Positions 43,544 to 59,095 are shown, counted from the stretch's first letter. The stretch is DNA of 64,000 nucleotides from Cololabis saira (GCF_033807715.1 NC_084591.1:48589415-48653414), one strand, 5' to 3'. Notes: generated by a model from the sequence alone, not told the origin. A program made the numbers and translations.

Positions 43544-43548
43544 CATAC

Positions 43549-43891
43549 TGTAACGTTGAGTTGTAGATAGGACCCAAATGCAGGAGAGCAGGGAGGCAGG
43601 AGTTCCAAGAATGGTGTTTAATAAAGAAAACAAAAACAAAATCACTGCAATGCAGGGTTAAACAAAGAAACATGAGAGTAGAATAAAAACCTGACAGAAC
43701 ACACGGAGGAATGAAACAGTACGGACCAGCCGGGAGCAAGGAAAGACAAGACCAGATATACAGAAGGGTTAACGAGACACATGTGCAGACAATCAGGGCA
43801 GATGGGAAACAGCAGGAAAATCAAACCAGAACTGAAACATAAAGACACGGGTTTCAAAATAAAACAGGAACTGAATAACCAAACTGTGACA
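43549..43891 (-). mobile_element. Solo LTR (343 bp)
   Basis: Minus strand begins TGTCACAGTTTGGTTATTC and ends CAACTCAACGTTACA; ends are TGT...ACA as in fish gypsy LTRs. Flanks CATAC (43544-43548) and CGTAC (43892-43896) look like a 5-bp target duplication with one change. No internal region on either side, so it is a product of LTR-LTR recombination. Confidence 0.72.
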
Positions 43892-43896
43892 CGTAC

Positions 43897-44988
43897 AGCT
43901 GAATAAAAATGAGATGCTGGAGAATTTGCAAGGCAAATGATAAGAAGAGGCTGAAATGACGATCCCTGCTCTGAAGTGACCCTCTGGTATCTATGAATTT
44001 AATTGTGAGGCTTTACCTTTTTTTCTCTGACCATGTTAGAGATAAAGGAAAAGATCTTCTCAGTTTGTCTCCCACTTTCTCATCTATTTGCCTTTTTTAA
44101 TCTCCATCATCTACTTTAGCCCCTCATCTTAAAAAGGTGAGCCACAGTCTTTTCCTTTCTATCTTTTACCACCTTCTTCCACTACCATTGGTGGTTATCT
44201 TCCATCTTTGTTATTTTGTTATTTGGATCATCATTACGGCCCATCCATCTCTCTCTTCCGTTGACCTTCTGCCTTGCCCCTCTCTCCTTTCTCCATCCTT
44301 CTCTTCTTCTCTGTGTGATGCGGAGAATACGAGGAAAGAAAGAGATGGCACCCTGATGTAAAAGATGCCAAATGTCTGCATTACTGGCATACTGAGAGCC
44401 CACCACTGTGTGTGTGTGTGAGACAGAAACTGACCGTTGAGTAGCAGGGAGCTTGAACAAAAGAGTTGAAATGATTTTTTCGTGAAATACTCAAATGTAT
44501 GCTTGTACAGGCATTTTATCCTTACACCCATTACAAACAGTGAAATAATGAAAAAATAATTAAATGCAACCAGACAATGATTTGTCATGTACAACATACC
44601 CTAAAATGAAGTTGGAAAAGAAAAGCCTACAGTAAATCACTGGAGCTTAGTCTGAGTAGGACAATAGCCTTGACAACTTGGCAAAGTCTTTTAACTTTGA
44701 AATAATCCAAAAAATTAAAAGACTAACTAAATAGACCTTGCTTAAATATTAACACCATAAGACAGAATATGCCATTAAAACTAAAAGCAGTTAATAAAAT
44801 ATAAAGTTTAGGATTACATCTTGCATGTGGAAATCCATTATGTTAAACTAGTTGATGCAAGAGTCTGGTAACATCTATAACAAGAAAAATACCCACCTGC
44901 ACTCCTAGTATCCTCTCTGCTCCGCCTGTATTCTCTTTTATTTAAACACAGTTTATGTCTTGCTGTGACTGACCTTCAATTCTTCTCT
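43897..44988. other. Unique noncoding DNA
   Basis: Pyrimidine-rich on the plus strand at 44130-44320, with a short (TG)n at 44408-44420. No gene recognised. Confidence 0.5.
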
Positions 44989-45490
44989 CTAGTGCACATC
45001 TCCACCTCTAGAGGTTGCGTTCCACCTCCTCTATAGTCTCACTACAGATCACAATTTAATCTGCAAATATCACAGTCCAAGCCGTCTCTTGTCTGACATC
45101 TTCTGTTAGCCACCTGTCACCAAAGCAAACAAGAAGTGGTCCTGGGTTGATCATTGATGCAGTCTCATTCCCACTTGAAACCCCTCTGTTACTCCTACTA
45201 CAGGACATACCTCACTGCTGTCAAGCTGCCCTCATACATGTCCTGCACTACTCGAACATAGTTTTCTCCCACTTCAGATTTCCTCATGCAAAGCCACAGT
45301 TGTTCCCTTTTTCTAAATCTAAAAGACACAGTCCAACCTTCTCACCTTCCCTGCCATTCTCAAAGAAGCCCAGTCTAGTACACTTTTCCTCCATTCCTCA
45401 GACATTCTTTCACTTTCCAAGATGTCGCTGAACACTTTAGTTAAATACTGCACTCCTATATTTTCTAGACAGTCCTCTTGCTCTCTTATA
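44989..45490 (-). pseudogene. Rex3-like (RTE clade) LINE RT fragment
   Basis: On the minus strand: IGVQYLTKVFSDILESERMS then EEWRKSVL, the entry to the RT domain in RTE/Rex3 elements. After an internal deletion, YVRVVQDMYEG, VGVTEGFKVGM, then VIFAD and ERNLERWRC follow in pieces. The FADD core is cut by a stop after FAD. This is a different LINE family from the 1-1210 / 46369 copies. Confidence 0.7.
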
Positions 45491-45494
45491 TTCC

Positions 45495-45965
45495 ATTCAC
45501 CAGGGGGCTCATGTACAAAGAGTGCATGGATTTCTTTGTGAATCATTGCGTAGTTTTGCCTACACAAAAAAAGATTCAGATGTTAAAAACTGTACAAACG
45601 CCCAAATCCACACACGTTTCATTTAAACAACACAATCATCCAAAAATTGAACGTGACACTCCTCCCTGTCTCTTCCCTCAAGTAGATCAATTTAGATATG
45701 ATGATGAGGATAAATATCCATGAAAAACAGCTCATCCAAACAAGGAACTTGCAAAAGCGAAAAAAATAATGAAAACATCAGCCATGAGCTGGAGACACTC
45801 ATGTCAGAAGTTGAGGCCTGGAAAAATAATGTATTTGGTGGCTCTGGTGGTGGTGTGTGGTTCAGCTCAGCTGCAGATGAGAGGTGAGTCGATGGCTCTG
45901 GGAGTCAGGCACATAGGACCATACCTGGGCCGTATTAACAATCAATCTCTCCTTCTATATAGTGA
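45495..45965 (+). mobile_element. Harbinger-like relic, copy 1
   Basis: The left end GGGGGCTCATGTACAAAGAG leads to AAACTGTACAAACGCCCAAA and ACAAGGAACTTGCAAAAG. About 45785-45845 encodes HELETLMSEVEAWKNNVFGG, similar to the Myb-like protein of fish Harbinger transposons. A second, shorter copy starts at about 45990. Confidence 0.6.
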
Positions 45966-45989
45966 CGGCACAGAAGCAGAGGGGGAGAG

Positions 45990-46357
45990 GAAGGGACCAG
46001 GGGCCTCATTTACAAAGAGTGCATGGATTTCAACGTGAATTTGTGCGTGGAATTCTTTCGTACGCAAAAAAAAAAAATTCAGATGTTCAAAACTGTGCGT
46101 ACGCCCAAATCCACACACATTTCTATGAACATCACAATAAACGTGGAATTGAGGGCACATGCAGGAGCACAACTCTCCTCCCTGTCTCCTCAAGTAAATC
46201 AATTGAATGTGATAATGAGGATTAATATCCATTAAAAACTGCTCACCCAAACAAGGAACTTGCAAAAACAAGTACAACAAATTAAAAAAAAAACATCGGC
46301 CGGGAGCTGGAGACACTCCTGTCAGAAGTTGAGGCCTGGAAAAATATTTGATTTTGA
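45990..46357 (+). mobile_element. Harbinger-like relic, copy 2
   Basis: Direct repeat of copy 1: GGGGCCTCATTTACAAAGAG, then GTGCGTACGCCCAAATCCAC, then CAAACAAGGAACTTGCAAAA, then GGAGCTGGAGACACTCCTGT. The LINE at 46369 interrupts it, and its own 11-bp target duplication begins at 46358. Confidence 0.6.
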
Positions 46358-46604
46358 GGCATTTCTTCCCCCCTCCTTGAACTGCCACCTTACTGTAGTG
46401 GAGGGGTTTGTGTTACCCGAGTGATCCTAGGAGCTATGTTGTCTGGGGCATTACACCCCTGGTAGGGTCTCCCATGGCAAACAGGTCCTAGGTGACGGGC
46501 CAGACTAAGAGTGGTTCACAAAGCCAATCATGAAGAGGAAGAAATAGGGCGCCCCCCCTCTCTGGTCATCCCGCTGCTGCTTCCACATGCCTGCTGTGTG
46601 CTGC

Positions 46605-46895
46605 TGACGTCCCCGACTCCCCCAGTCTGGCCTTCGGCAGGAGGGTCCCTCCTAATGAGCCTGGTCCTGCTCAAGGTTTCTTCCCTCCTAAAGGGGAGTT
46701 TTTCCTTGCCACTGTTTGGCTTAAGGCTTTTCTCCCACTATGGGAGTTTTTACCTGCCATTGTTTATGTAATAATTGCTCGGGGGTTTATGTTTATGTTC
46801 ATGTTCTGGATCTCTGGAAAGCGTCTAGAGACAACATCTGTTGTATTAGACGCTATATAGATAAAATTGAATTGAATTGAATTGAATAAATTGAG
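46605..46895 (+). repeat. SINE-like GAATT-tailed repeat inside the LINE 5' leader
   Basis: CCCAGTCTGGCCTTCGGCAG, CCTGGTCCTGCTCAAGG, GGGGGTTTATGTTTATGTTC, TAGACGCTATATAGATAAAA, then a GAATT tail. It disrupts the LINE leader between AATCATG and CGTTGCCCGGATCGGCG, which are nearly contiguous in the 1-1210 copy. Confidence 0.8.
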
Positions 46896-47109
46896 AACCG
46901 TCACGTTGCCCGGATCGGCGTCACTGGGGTCCCCTCCCCGGAGCCAGGCCTGGGGTTGGGGCTTGAAGATGAGCGCAGGCCTGGTGGCCGGGACTTTGCC
47001 CATTGGACCCAGCCAGGCTCAGCCCGAAACGGCGACGTGGGCCCGCCTTCCCGTAGGCTCTCCACCCGCAGAAAGGACCATGATAGGCTAGTGCCAAGTG
47101 GTCTGGGTA

Positions 47110-47790
47110 GCAGTCGTGGTGGGGTGCCTCGACGACCCAATCCCTGGACCAAAACCCTCACAGTGGGGACATGGAATGTCACCTCCCTGGGGGGGGAAGG
47201 AGCTGGAGCTTGTGTTGAGAGATACCGGCTAGAGATAGTCGAGCTCACCTCCACACATAGCTTGGGCTCTGGAACTCAGCTCCTTGAAAGGGCTGGAATC
47301 TCCACTACTCTGTAGTTACCCAGGGTGAGAGGCGGCGAGCTGGTGTGGGCTTGTTTATAGCCCCCCAGCTCAGTCGCAATGTGTTGGAGTTTACCCCGGT
47401 GAACAAAAGGGTCGCTTCGCTGCGCCTTTGGGTCGGGAAAAGGTCTCTCACTGTTGTTTGTGCCTACGGGCCAAACATCAGTGCAGAGTACCGGGCCTTC
47501 TTGGAGTCCCTGGGAGGAGTACTTGATAGTGCTCCAACTGGGGACTCCATTGTTCTATTGGGGGACTTCAACGCTCACGTGGACAATAACAGTGATACCT
47601 GGAGAGGCGTGACTGGGAAGAACGGCCTCCCCGATCTGAACCCGAGTGGTGCTTTGTTGTTGGACTTCTATGCTAGTCATGGTTTGTCCATAACGAACAC
47701 CATGTTCAAGAATAAGGGTGTCCATCAGTGCACGTGGCACCAGGACACTCTAGGCTGGAGGTCAATGATCGACTTTGTTGTCGTTTCATG
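47110..47790 (+). pseudogene. LINE endonuclease domain
   Basis: [35 protein letters not shown] and [15 protein letters not shown] [10 protein letters not shown] near 47760. A frame change near 47310-47345. After VVVS the sequence jumps to [16 protein letters not shown], so the last catalytic SDH and the linker are deleted. The 1-1210 copy lacks a different, partly overlapping stretch. Confidence 0.82.
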
Positions 47791-49389
47791 TAGCAGTATG
47801 AAGCAGTACTCTGCCAACACCGTTTACGGTGCAGGTGGGGAACTGTTGACCTCGACTGGGGACATCATCGAACGGTGGAAGGAATACTTAAACAATCTCC
47901 TCAATCCGACTGACATGCCTTCCATTGGGGAAGCAGAGAGTGTGGACTCGGGGATGTGCTCATCCATCACCCAAGCCGAGGTCACTGAGGTGGTTCGTAA
48001 GCTCCTTAGTGGCACCGGGGGTGGATGAGATTCACCCTGAAGTACCTCAAGTCTCTGGATGTCGTAGGGCTGTCTTGGTTGACACGCCTCTGCGACATTG
48101 CATGGAGAAAGGGGACAGTGCCGCTGGAGTGGCAAACCGGGATGGTGGTCCCTCTTAAAAAAAAAAGAGGGACCAGAGAGTGTGTTCCAACTATAGGGGA
48201 ATCACACTTCTCAGCCTCCCCGGGAAAGTCTACGCCAGGGTACTGGAGAGGAGAATAGGGCCGATAGTCGAACCTCGGGTACAGGAGGAACAATGCGGTT
48301 TTCGTCCCGGTCGTGGGTGCTTGAGGGTTCATGGGAATTTGCCCAACTAGTCCACATGTGTTTTGTGGATCTGGAGAAGGCATTTGACCGTGTCCCTCAT
48401 GCCATTCTGTGGTGGGTGCTCAGTGAGTATGGGGTCCGGGGCCCTCTATTAAGGGCCGTCCGGTCTCTATATGATCAGAGCAGGAGTTTGGTTCACATTG
48501 GCGGCAGTAAGTCAGACTTGTTCTCAGCGCATGTTGGACTTCGGGAGGGCTTCCCTTTGTCACCGGTTCTGTTCATAATTTTTATGGACAGGATTTTTAG
48601 GCGTAGCCAGGGACCAGAGGGGGTCTGGTTTGGGGAACCACATGATTTCATCTCTGCTTTTTGCGGATGATGTTGTCCTGTTGGCTTCATCTGACTGGGA
48701 CCTTCAGCATGTGCTGTGGTGGTTTGAAGCCGAGTGCAACGCGGCAGGAATGAGAATCAGCACCTCCAAAACTGAGGCCATGGTTCTCCACCGGGAAAGG
48801 ATGGCGTGCCTTCTCCGTGGGTGGAGAAGTCCTGCCTGGAGGAGTTCAAGTATCTTGGGGTCTTGTTCATGAGTGAGGGAAATATGGAGCGTGAGATTCA
48901 AAGACAGATTTGGTGCAGTGTCCGCAGTTATGTGGTCGGTGTACCGGACCATCGTGGTGAAGAAAGAGCTGAGCCGAAAGGCAAAGCTCTCGAACTTTGG
49001 GTAATGACCGAAAGGATAAGAGCGGCCGAGATGAGTTTCCTCCACAGGGTGGCTGGAGAAGCTCAGTCACTCGGGAGGAGCTCGGAGTCGAGCCGCTGCT
49101 CCTTCACATTGATAGGAGTCAGCTTAGGTGGCTTGGGAATCTGTATCGGATGCCTCCTGGACGCCTCCTAGGGAGGTGTTCCAGGCATGTCCCACCGGGA
49201 GGAGACCCTGGGGAAGACCCAGGACACGCTGGAGAGACTATGTCTCTCGGCTGGCCTGGGAACTTCTCGGACTCCCCTCGGAAGAGCTGGAGGAGGTGTC
49301 TAAGGTGAGGGAAGTCTGGGCATCTATGTTGAGGTTGCTGCCCCCGCGACCCGGTTCCCGGATAAGCGTTGGAGAATGGATGGATGGAT
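47791..49389 (+). pseudogene. LINE RT and C-terminal region, frameshifted
   Basis: Segments in several frames: [53 protein letters not shown] (catalytic Asp), HVGLREGFPLSPVLF, then LLFADDVVLLAS with FADD at about 48658-48669, ISTSKTEAMVLH, and a C-terminal SQLRWLGNLYRMPPGRLLGR with RPRTRWRDYVSRLAW. The last two segments are typical of RTE-type and related LINE C-termini. Not translatable as one protein. Confidence 0.82.
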
Positions 49390-49400
49390 GGCATTTCTTC

Positions 49401-49756
49401 TGATTTAAGCTGTAAAAGAGAGTAGCATGCTGTTGTTGTGTTCACCGCATCGCATTATGGGTATTGTTGTTCTTTGTTTTGTGTTGCATTCTGTGGAGAG
49501 TTGTGGTCTTATTATGTTCGTAAGGGTTTGGAATGTTATTTAGTGTTAGTGCATCATTACACCCTTTTTTTTTCTTGTTTATATTTTAAGAACCGACACC
49601 AGAACTTAAGTTGGTGGGACGAAAAACGTCTCCTCGTTCCACTTTATTGTCACACGTATTATAGGCTATATAGGCTACTAACAGATTAAGCCCAATGTAC
49701 ATGTGTATTGAGTCTTATAGTTGGCATTGTGGTTTTCTGCGATTACCATTCTCATG
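49401..49756. other. Noncoding DNA
   Basis: Flank of the LINE, no feature recognised. It may be the rest of the Harbinger relic. Confidence 0.4.
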
Positions 49757-52186
49757 TTGTGCCACACAGCAGATAAAGGGCACTGTTTCAGTTATCAAGA
49801 GTTATTGATAATTGTCCTTCAACAATTATTAATAATTAATAAAGTAGATTATCAAATTGAATTATTCAAAATGACTTAATTATTCGGGGCACCACCTGGG
49901 CTCTAACCAGGAAAATGATAACAGAATCAGTCTCAAAATAGGGATTATTCTACCAGAATAACAGTAAAGGCTATTATTTCTGCAGAATAATGTTGAAGGC
50001 TCTTACGAGTTCGGCTCTAGCTCTGTGAAATCAGCCATTGTGACAAAATAGGTGCAAGACAACACAAACAACTTCTCTCATTAAAATCAATCAGAATTTA
50101 TTTACATTTAGGTGTCAAGCAGGTGGAAAAGTGACACCTAAATAAATCCTGACGGCACACTACATTAAAAACGTAAAACACTCACCATGAAGAAAAACAA
50201 CAAGAATTAAAGCTGCAAGCAGCGATGAACGGGCCCTCACACCCTTGTGCACGTTCAGGCTGCAGTGGAAGTTTGTATGACTTGCATGTAGATTCTTCAG
50301 GCCTGGAATTTTAACGAATGATACCAGCCACGACTCTCTATGTCAAACCATTCAAAAGTTATGCCAGAAAATAGAGACTATCAAATATTGACCAATCAGA
50401 AGAAGGGGCGGGGCTAATTCATGCCAATGAAGGTCAAGTACTCCCGAGTCCGATGACACCACCCACATGTCTTTATCACAACCCGTTCAAAAGTTATGGC
50501 AGAGAATAGGGACTATCAAATATTGACCAATCAGAAGATGGGGCGGGGCTAATTTGCACCAATTATGTTCAAGGACTCAAAACCGAGTCCGATGACACCA
50601 CCCATGACTCTTTATGTCAAACCATTCAAAAGTTAAAAAATATTGACCAATCAGAAGAAGGGGCGGGGCTAATTCATGCCAATGAAGGTCAAGTACTCAA
50701 TACTGAGTCCGATGACACGACCCACATGACTTTATCACAACCCGTTCAAAAGTTATGGCAGATAAATGTTTTCTAGGGGGCGCTGTTGAGCCGTTAGGCC
50801 ACGCCCATAAATGCAAACATGAAATATCAAATTTATCGCCAGGCCTGGCTTGCGTGCAAAATTTGGTGACTTTTGGGGAACTATCAAATATGGACCAATC
50901 AGATGAAGGGGGGGAGCGCTTTTTGGCGTCTAGCGTTGCCACGGTAACGCTTTTGAAAGAGAAAAGTAATGCACGCCAGGCCTGGCTTGGGTGCAAAATT
51001 TGGTGACTTTTGGGGCACGTTTAGGGGGGCAAAAAGGCCCTCCTTTCATCAGCAGGAAAATAAAGAGTAATAAAGAATAAAGAAAGAATAAAAAATTCCT
51101 ACAGATACAATAGGGCCTTCGCACTGTAAGTGCTCGGGCCCTAATAAAACGTTAACTGCACAAAGGAAAAGAAATCAAAAATAATAAACATGTGATACAG
51201 ATCTTCCGATCATCTGTGTCTCAAAACAATTTGGCTGCACGTGGCCGACAAGATGGCTGCGCCCTTGTCACACCACTTGCAATAAGAGAAATGGCGATCA
51301 TGGCGTTCAAACCGCGATCAACTGGCAAAACGCCACAAAATAAACAAACAACAGTTATATGCATACAGTAAACAACGTTGAACACAAATTTAGCTCTAAA
51401 CTGCTCTAAATTAAACTGATTGCCCAAAACCATAAACCTCTCGCCTCTCCGGGCTCCGGATCTGGGGGGACTGCGGGCTCTTTCAGGTGCTGGGAGGGCC
51501 CTCGGCCCGGTTCGGCTCGGTTCGGCTCTGATCCCACCGCCCATCGTTTCTGGCGGGGATTCTCCGATAGCGGGCGGCTCCTGAGTCCCTCTCCTGCTCC
51601 TGACTTTGAAAAGAAAAAGGACAGTTGCTGCAGCGGCGCCTCACGCCGGCTCTTGTGCCTGGCCACGGAGTCTATCACGATGCCTCGCTGCGCACAGAGG
51701 CCGCTTCCTTCCCTCGGAATTACGGCTTGTCCGTCTGTGTCACCGGGCTGCGTGGCTTCACGGGTCCAAGCCTGGAGCTCCTGCGGCGGATTCTGGCTCA
51801 CGTGGTCGGTCGTCTTCGGAACGCCACGTTTCCTGGTGCAGGAAAGGGGCTCGGAACAGAAAAGAAAGAGTTAGCGAGACAGGAGAGTTAAGAGTGCGCT
51901 GCACTCGGATCAGATTTTACACTCGGCCGGCCAATCCAGGTCCCGAAGCGGGTCTCTTTCCCCCCAGCTCTCGGTAAAAATGGGGAGACGTGGTCCAGAT
52001 GCGCTGGTAGGCAGGAGGTCTATCCTGTCGGCTGGGCTGGGAAAGAGAGAGCGAGCTGGGAGGAAAACAGAGTTTTCGTTCCGCGGGCTGCGGTGACGTC
52101 ATCAGCGGCTAGCCAGTGATTGGACGCGCGCCGCTTCAGGCGCCGTCTCCGAAGCACACTGGGCTTTGTAGTTATTTTAGGAGGCA
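49757..52186 (-). repeat. Long LTR-like repeat, copy 1, carrying another element
   Basis: Matches 61118-62680 in inverse orientation. On the minus strand: TGCCTCCTAAAAT, GATGACGTCACCGCAGC, a GC-rich exon-like stretch, GCCAGTTGATCGCGGTTT, AATGTAGTGTGCCGTCAGGA, TGTAAATAAATTCTGATTGA, GAGACTGATTCTG, ATTATTAATAATT and GATAACTGA. It is interrupted by the 50209-51142 element. AATAAA and the general size suggest a long LTR, but no coding region is attached and TG/CA ends are not established. Confidence 0.6.
50209..51142 (+). mobile_element. GGGCCC-ended repeat element with internal tandem units
   Basis: The left end AAAGCTGCAAGCAGCGATGA then ACGGGCCCTC, and the right end GTAAGTGCTCGGGCCCT, are imperfectly inverted (GGGCCC near each). 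It splits the long LTR-like repeat. Inside, a unit of about 130-150 bp (TATTGACCAATCAGAAGA, GGGGCGGGGCTAA, AGTCCGATGACACCACCCA, CCATTCAAAAGTTAT) occurs three to four times between 50330 and 50770. Non-coding. Its relation to known superfamilies is unclear. Confidence 0.65.
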
Positions 52187-52378
52187 TTCGAGGGCTGATT
52201 TCAGACTGAAGATTGAGCCAGCTTTAAAGTCGAATTCACAAGTGTTCATAAACAGTCAATAAGAGTTCAGAGTTCACATGATCACATGACGGTGGTCCAA
52301 CACTCATAAGTATAAAACGTTATGGGATATTTTAAGAATCTGGCTTTAATCTCGAGTAGTCGTCCCATACGTTCATCA

Positions 52379-52626
52379 TGGCGACTGAGAGATGTCCGAC
52401 CCGTCAGCAGCTCCCACTGAAAGGTTTGTGTTGGTCGGAAACCGGAGCGTTGCTGGGACCAGTTAAGGGCAGCGATCCAGAAGGATCCTCTTGGTGACCT
52501 AAATCAGCTGATGATCCAGTCTTCATCCTGGATCAGCAGATCGGTGTGGTCCTGAAGACTCCCTCCTGATCCTGTATCGGCAGTGTCCTCTAACGGAGTC
52601 AAGGCTGCCATTGTGACTTGCAGGTT
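52379..52626 (+). repeat. Direct repeat unit, copy 1 (uninterrupted)
   Basis: GACTGAGAGATGTCCGACCC to GGCTGCCATTGTGACTTGCA. It repeats at 52996-53459, where a SINE is inserted. No function recognised. The uninterrupted copy serves as an empty-site reference. Confidence 0.8.
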
Positions 52627-52995
52627 ACAGCAACAAAGTTAACAGCATGAATTTATATTTCACCCTTGAAGTATCACAATCTGATTCATCTGCTGCAGAA
52701 ATAAAGAGACAAGTGGCTGCAAACCTCAGATTTGCTGCAACCTTTTTCTTTATTTTGCATATAGGAGGAGAGACTAGCCTCCATCACCAGGAGAAGAGAC
52801 CAGCCTCCACCACCAGAGAAGCGCTTTCTGGAGTCCTGCAGCACATGCGGGCGACTTGATATAGAATCTGAAAGTAGCCTAAACATTAAATAAAAACATT
52901 ATTCATATATTGCTGAGTCACATCAGTTCGTACAACCAAACTATTATTGACATGTTTTATTTTAAAAAGACAATGCCATCTGATGCGGTTTTCGA

Positions 52996-53459
52996 CTGAG
53001 AGACGTCCGACCTTCCAGCAGCTCCCGCTGAAAGGTTAATGTTGGTCAGAACTGTAGTGTGGCAGGGACAAGTTCAGGGCAACGATCCAGAAGGATCCTC
53101 TTGGTGACCCAAATCAGCTGATGGTCCTGCTCAAGGTTTCTTCCCTCCTAAAGGGGAGTTTTTCCTTGCCACTGTTTGGCTTAAGGTTTTTCTCCCACTA
53201 GGGGAGTTTTTACCTGCCATTGTTTATGTAATAACTGCTCGGGGGTCATGTTCTGGGTATGGGTCTCTGTAAAGCGTCTAGAGACAACTCTGTTGTATTA
53301 GACGCTATATAAATAAAATTGAATTGAAATTGAATTGATGATCCAGTCTTCATACTGGACCAGCAGATCGCTGTGGTCCTGAAGGCTGTATCCCTCCTGA
53401 TCCTGCCATCAGCAGTGTCCTCTAACAGAGTCACGGCTGCCTTTGGGATTGACAGGTTC
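52996..53459 (+). repeat. Direct repeat unit, copy 2 (with SINE insertion)
   Basis: GACTGAGAGACGTCCGACC... to ...CACGGCTGCCTTTGGGATTG, split at 53123-53332. Similar to 52379-52626 on both sides of the insertion. Confidence 0.8.
53123..53332 (+). repeat. 5'-truncated SINE-like repeat with TGATG target duplication
   Basis: GTCCTGCTCAAGGTTTC to GAATTGAAATTGAAT, the 7050 family, 5'-truncated. Left flank ends TGATG; right flank begins TGATG; the uninterrupted copy has a single TGATG. So the target duplication is 5 bp. Confidence 0.85.
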
Positions 53460-53649
53460 CATCGTTGTGCTCTTATCTTTATATGTTCAGACCATGTGGT
53501 TAATTGTGAAATTGTTGCAGTTCCACTGGAGTGTAACTTATCTGGTAGTGTGGGGACTGTTGTGTCCTTCACGTGTGGTAATGAACTTATTGTTGATTTC
53601 ACGTTTCCTCATATTTTGGCCTTCACTGCATCACGAGTGTCGTCAATGA

Positions 53650-53812
53650 ACGCCAATGAACAAAACCTTAGAAAAGTACATACACCAACCTTGATGTGTG
53701 TGTGAAAGACCACAATTTTTCATGTTCATTTCACTTTTTGAACATCCAGCCGTAAAAGTGGCGTACGGACGATCTTTGTGCACCGCACTCTTTGTACATG
53801 AGCCCCCAGTTC
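53650..53812 (-). repeat. Harbinger-like end, inverted fragment
   Basis: GCACTCTTTGTACATGAGCC at about 53787-53806 is the inverse of the 45495 end (GGGGGCTCATGTACAAAGAGTGC), with degraded internal sequence. Confidence 0.55.
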
Positions 53813-57872
<4,060 letters not shown>

Positions 57873-57874
57873 TA

Positions 57875-58223
57875 CAGGACTGTCTCAGAAAATTAGAATA
57901 TTGTGATAAAGTCCTTTATTTTCTATAATGCAAAAATGTCATACATTCTGGATTCATTACAATCAACTGAAATATTGCAAGCCTTTTATTATTTTAATAT
58001 TGCTGATCATGGCTTACAGCTTAAGATAACTCAAATATCTGAAAAAATGTGAATATTCTGGGAATCTTAATCTTAAACTGTAAACCATAATCAGCAATAT
58101 TAAAATAATAAAAGGCTTGCAATATTTCAGTTGATTTGTAATGAATCCAGAATGTATGACATTTTTGCATTATAGAAAATAGAGGACTTTATCACAATAT
58201 TCTAATTTTCTGAGACAGTCCTG
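57875..58223. mobile_element. Near-palindromic mariner-type MITE
   Basis: Begins CAGGACTGTCTCAGAAAATT and ends AATTTTCTGAGACAGTCCTG; TA on both sides (57873-57874, 58224-58225). The two arms, each about 160 bp, are nearly perfect inverse copies around a short asymmetric centre, so transcripts would form a long hairpin. TA duplication fits Tc1/mariner. Non-coding. Confidence 0.88.
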
Positions 58224-58225
58224 TA

Positions 58226-59095
58226 TCTTAGTATACATGTGTCTGGCACACTGGATAATCTTTACAGAGAAAACTTTCTCTCTTTGCTTGCTGTAATTAA
58301 GCAGGATCTTGAGTAGTAGCCTCTTTTTAACCTGTCCGTGGTTGCTGGAATCAACACTGTCATTATTTATTATTTCAGTGCTTACAAATCTTTATATTAC
58401 TTTGTTGATATTGGTCCTTTTTGGCCAAGGTTTATTTCAGAGATCATCTGCGATTTTATCAGCCACTGTTGCTATCAACTGAAATGTTTTTTATTCCATA
58501 CTCTCTGTTCCTGTCAAGCTGCTAGCATAACATTTAGACTAACACTCTAACATTTGCTTGGTTTTTGTAAAATGTATGTTGGTTTAGGATGCTATTACAA
58601 GTCTTGTGCAGCACTTTTGCATACTTGGACCATGGCGTGGCAAAATAAATTTACATTTTTATTAATGGATAGCCCCTTAATATGAATTTAGATGAATCAT
58701 CTCATTTTCGAGGGGGTCCAACATAAAACATACAACACAGTACAAAACAGTCACATACAACATGCATAATACATACGGCTCTCACACACAAACACACACC
58801 AGTCCCCAAGACCTACACACCTGAAGAACACAAGTAAATACTGCATAAACACACTAATAACAACAAGAACAACAATATTAATAATAGTCATTGTCATCAT
58901 CATTATTATACAATATATGAAAAAATAGATACATTATGTATATTAAAAAAAAAAAAAAATGAGAAGGCAATACCACTAGAGGCAACTACATGGTTTATTG
59001 AGATTGGAAAATAGTGAGTTTTTAAAGAGATGTAATGAATTGAGTTTTCTTATATTAATGGGTAGGTTGTTCCAGTCTGATGGGGCTTTAAACTT
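58226..59095. other. Noncoding DNA
   Basis: Includes an A14 run near 58947 and, from about 58960, a repeat (GGCTTTAAACTTAAAAGCAC) that is the target of the family A copy at 59112 and resumes at about 60020. Confidence 0.5.

Larger units (their letters stand above)
46369..49389 (+). mobile_element. APE-type LINE, 5'-complete copy with internal deletion
   Basis: GGCATTTCTTC at 46358-46368 and at 49390-49400 is a perfect 11-bp target duplication. The 5' end CCCCCCTCCTTGAACTGCCA matches the 5' end of the LINE at 1-1210, and the 3' end is a short TGGA tail. About 3.0 kb remain: 5' leader (with a SINE insertion), endonuclease, RT and C-terminal region. Sequence from the end of the endonuclease to the pre-RT linker is deleted, and there are many frameshifts. 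Confidence 0.88.

Noticed and set aside
51406..51977. Possible GC-rich exon in both orientations at 51.4-52.0 kb
   Set aside because: The segment is shared with 61.2-61.8 kb as part of a dispersed LTR-like repeat, with frames not conserved between the copies.
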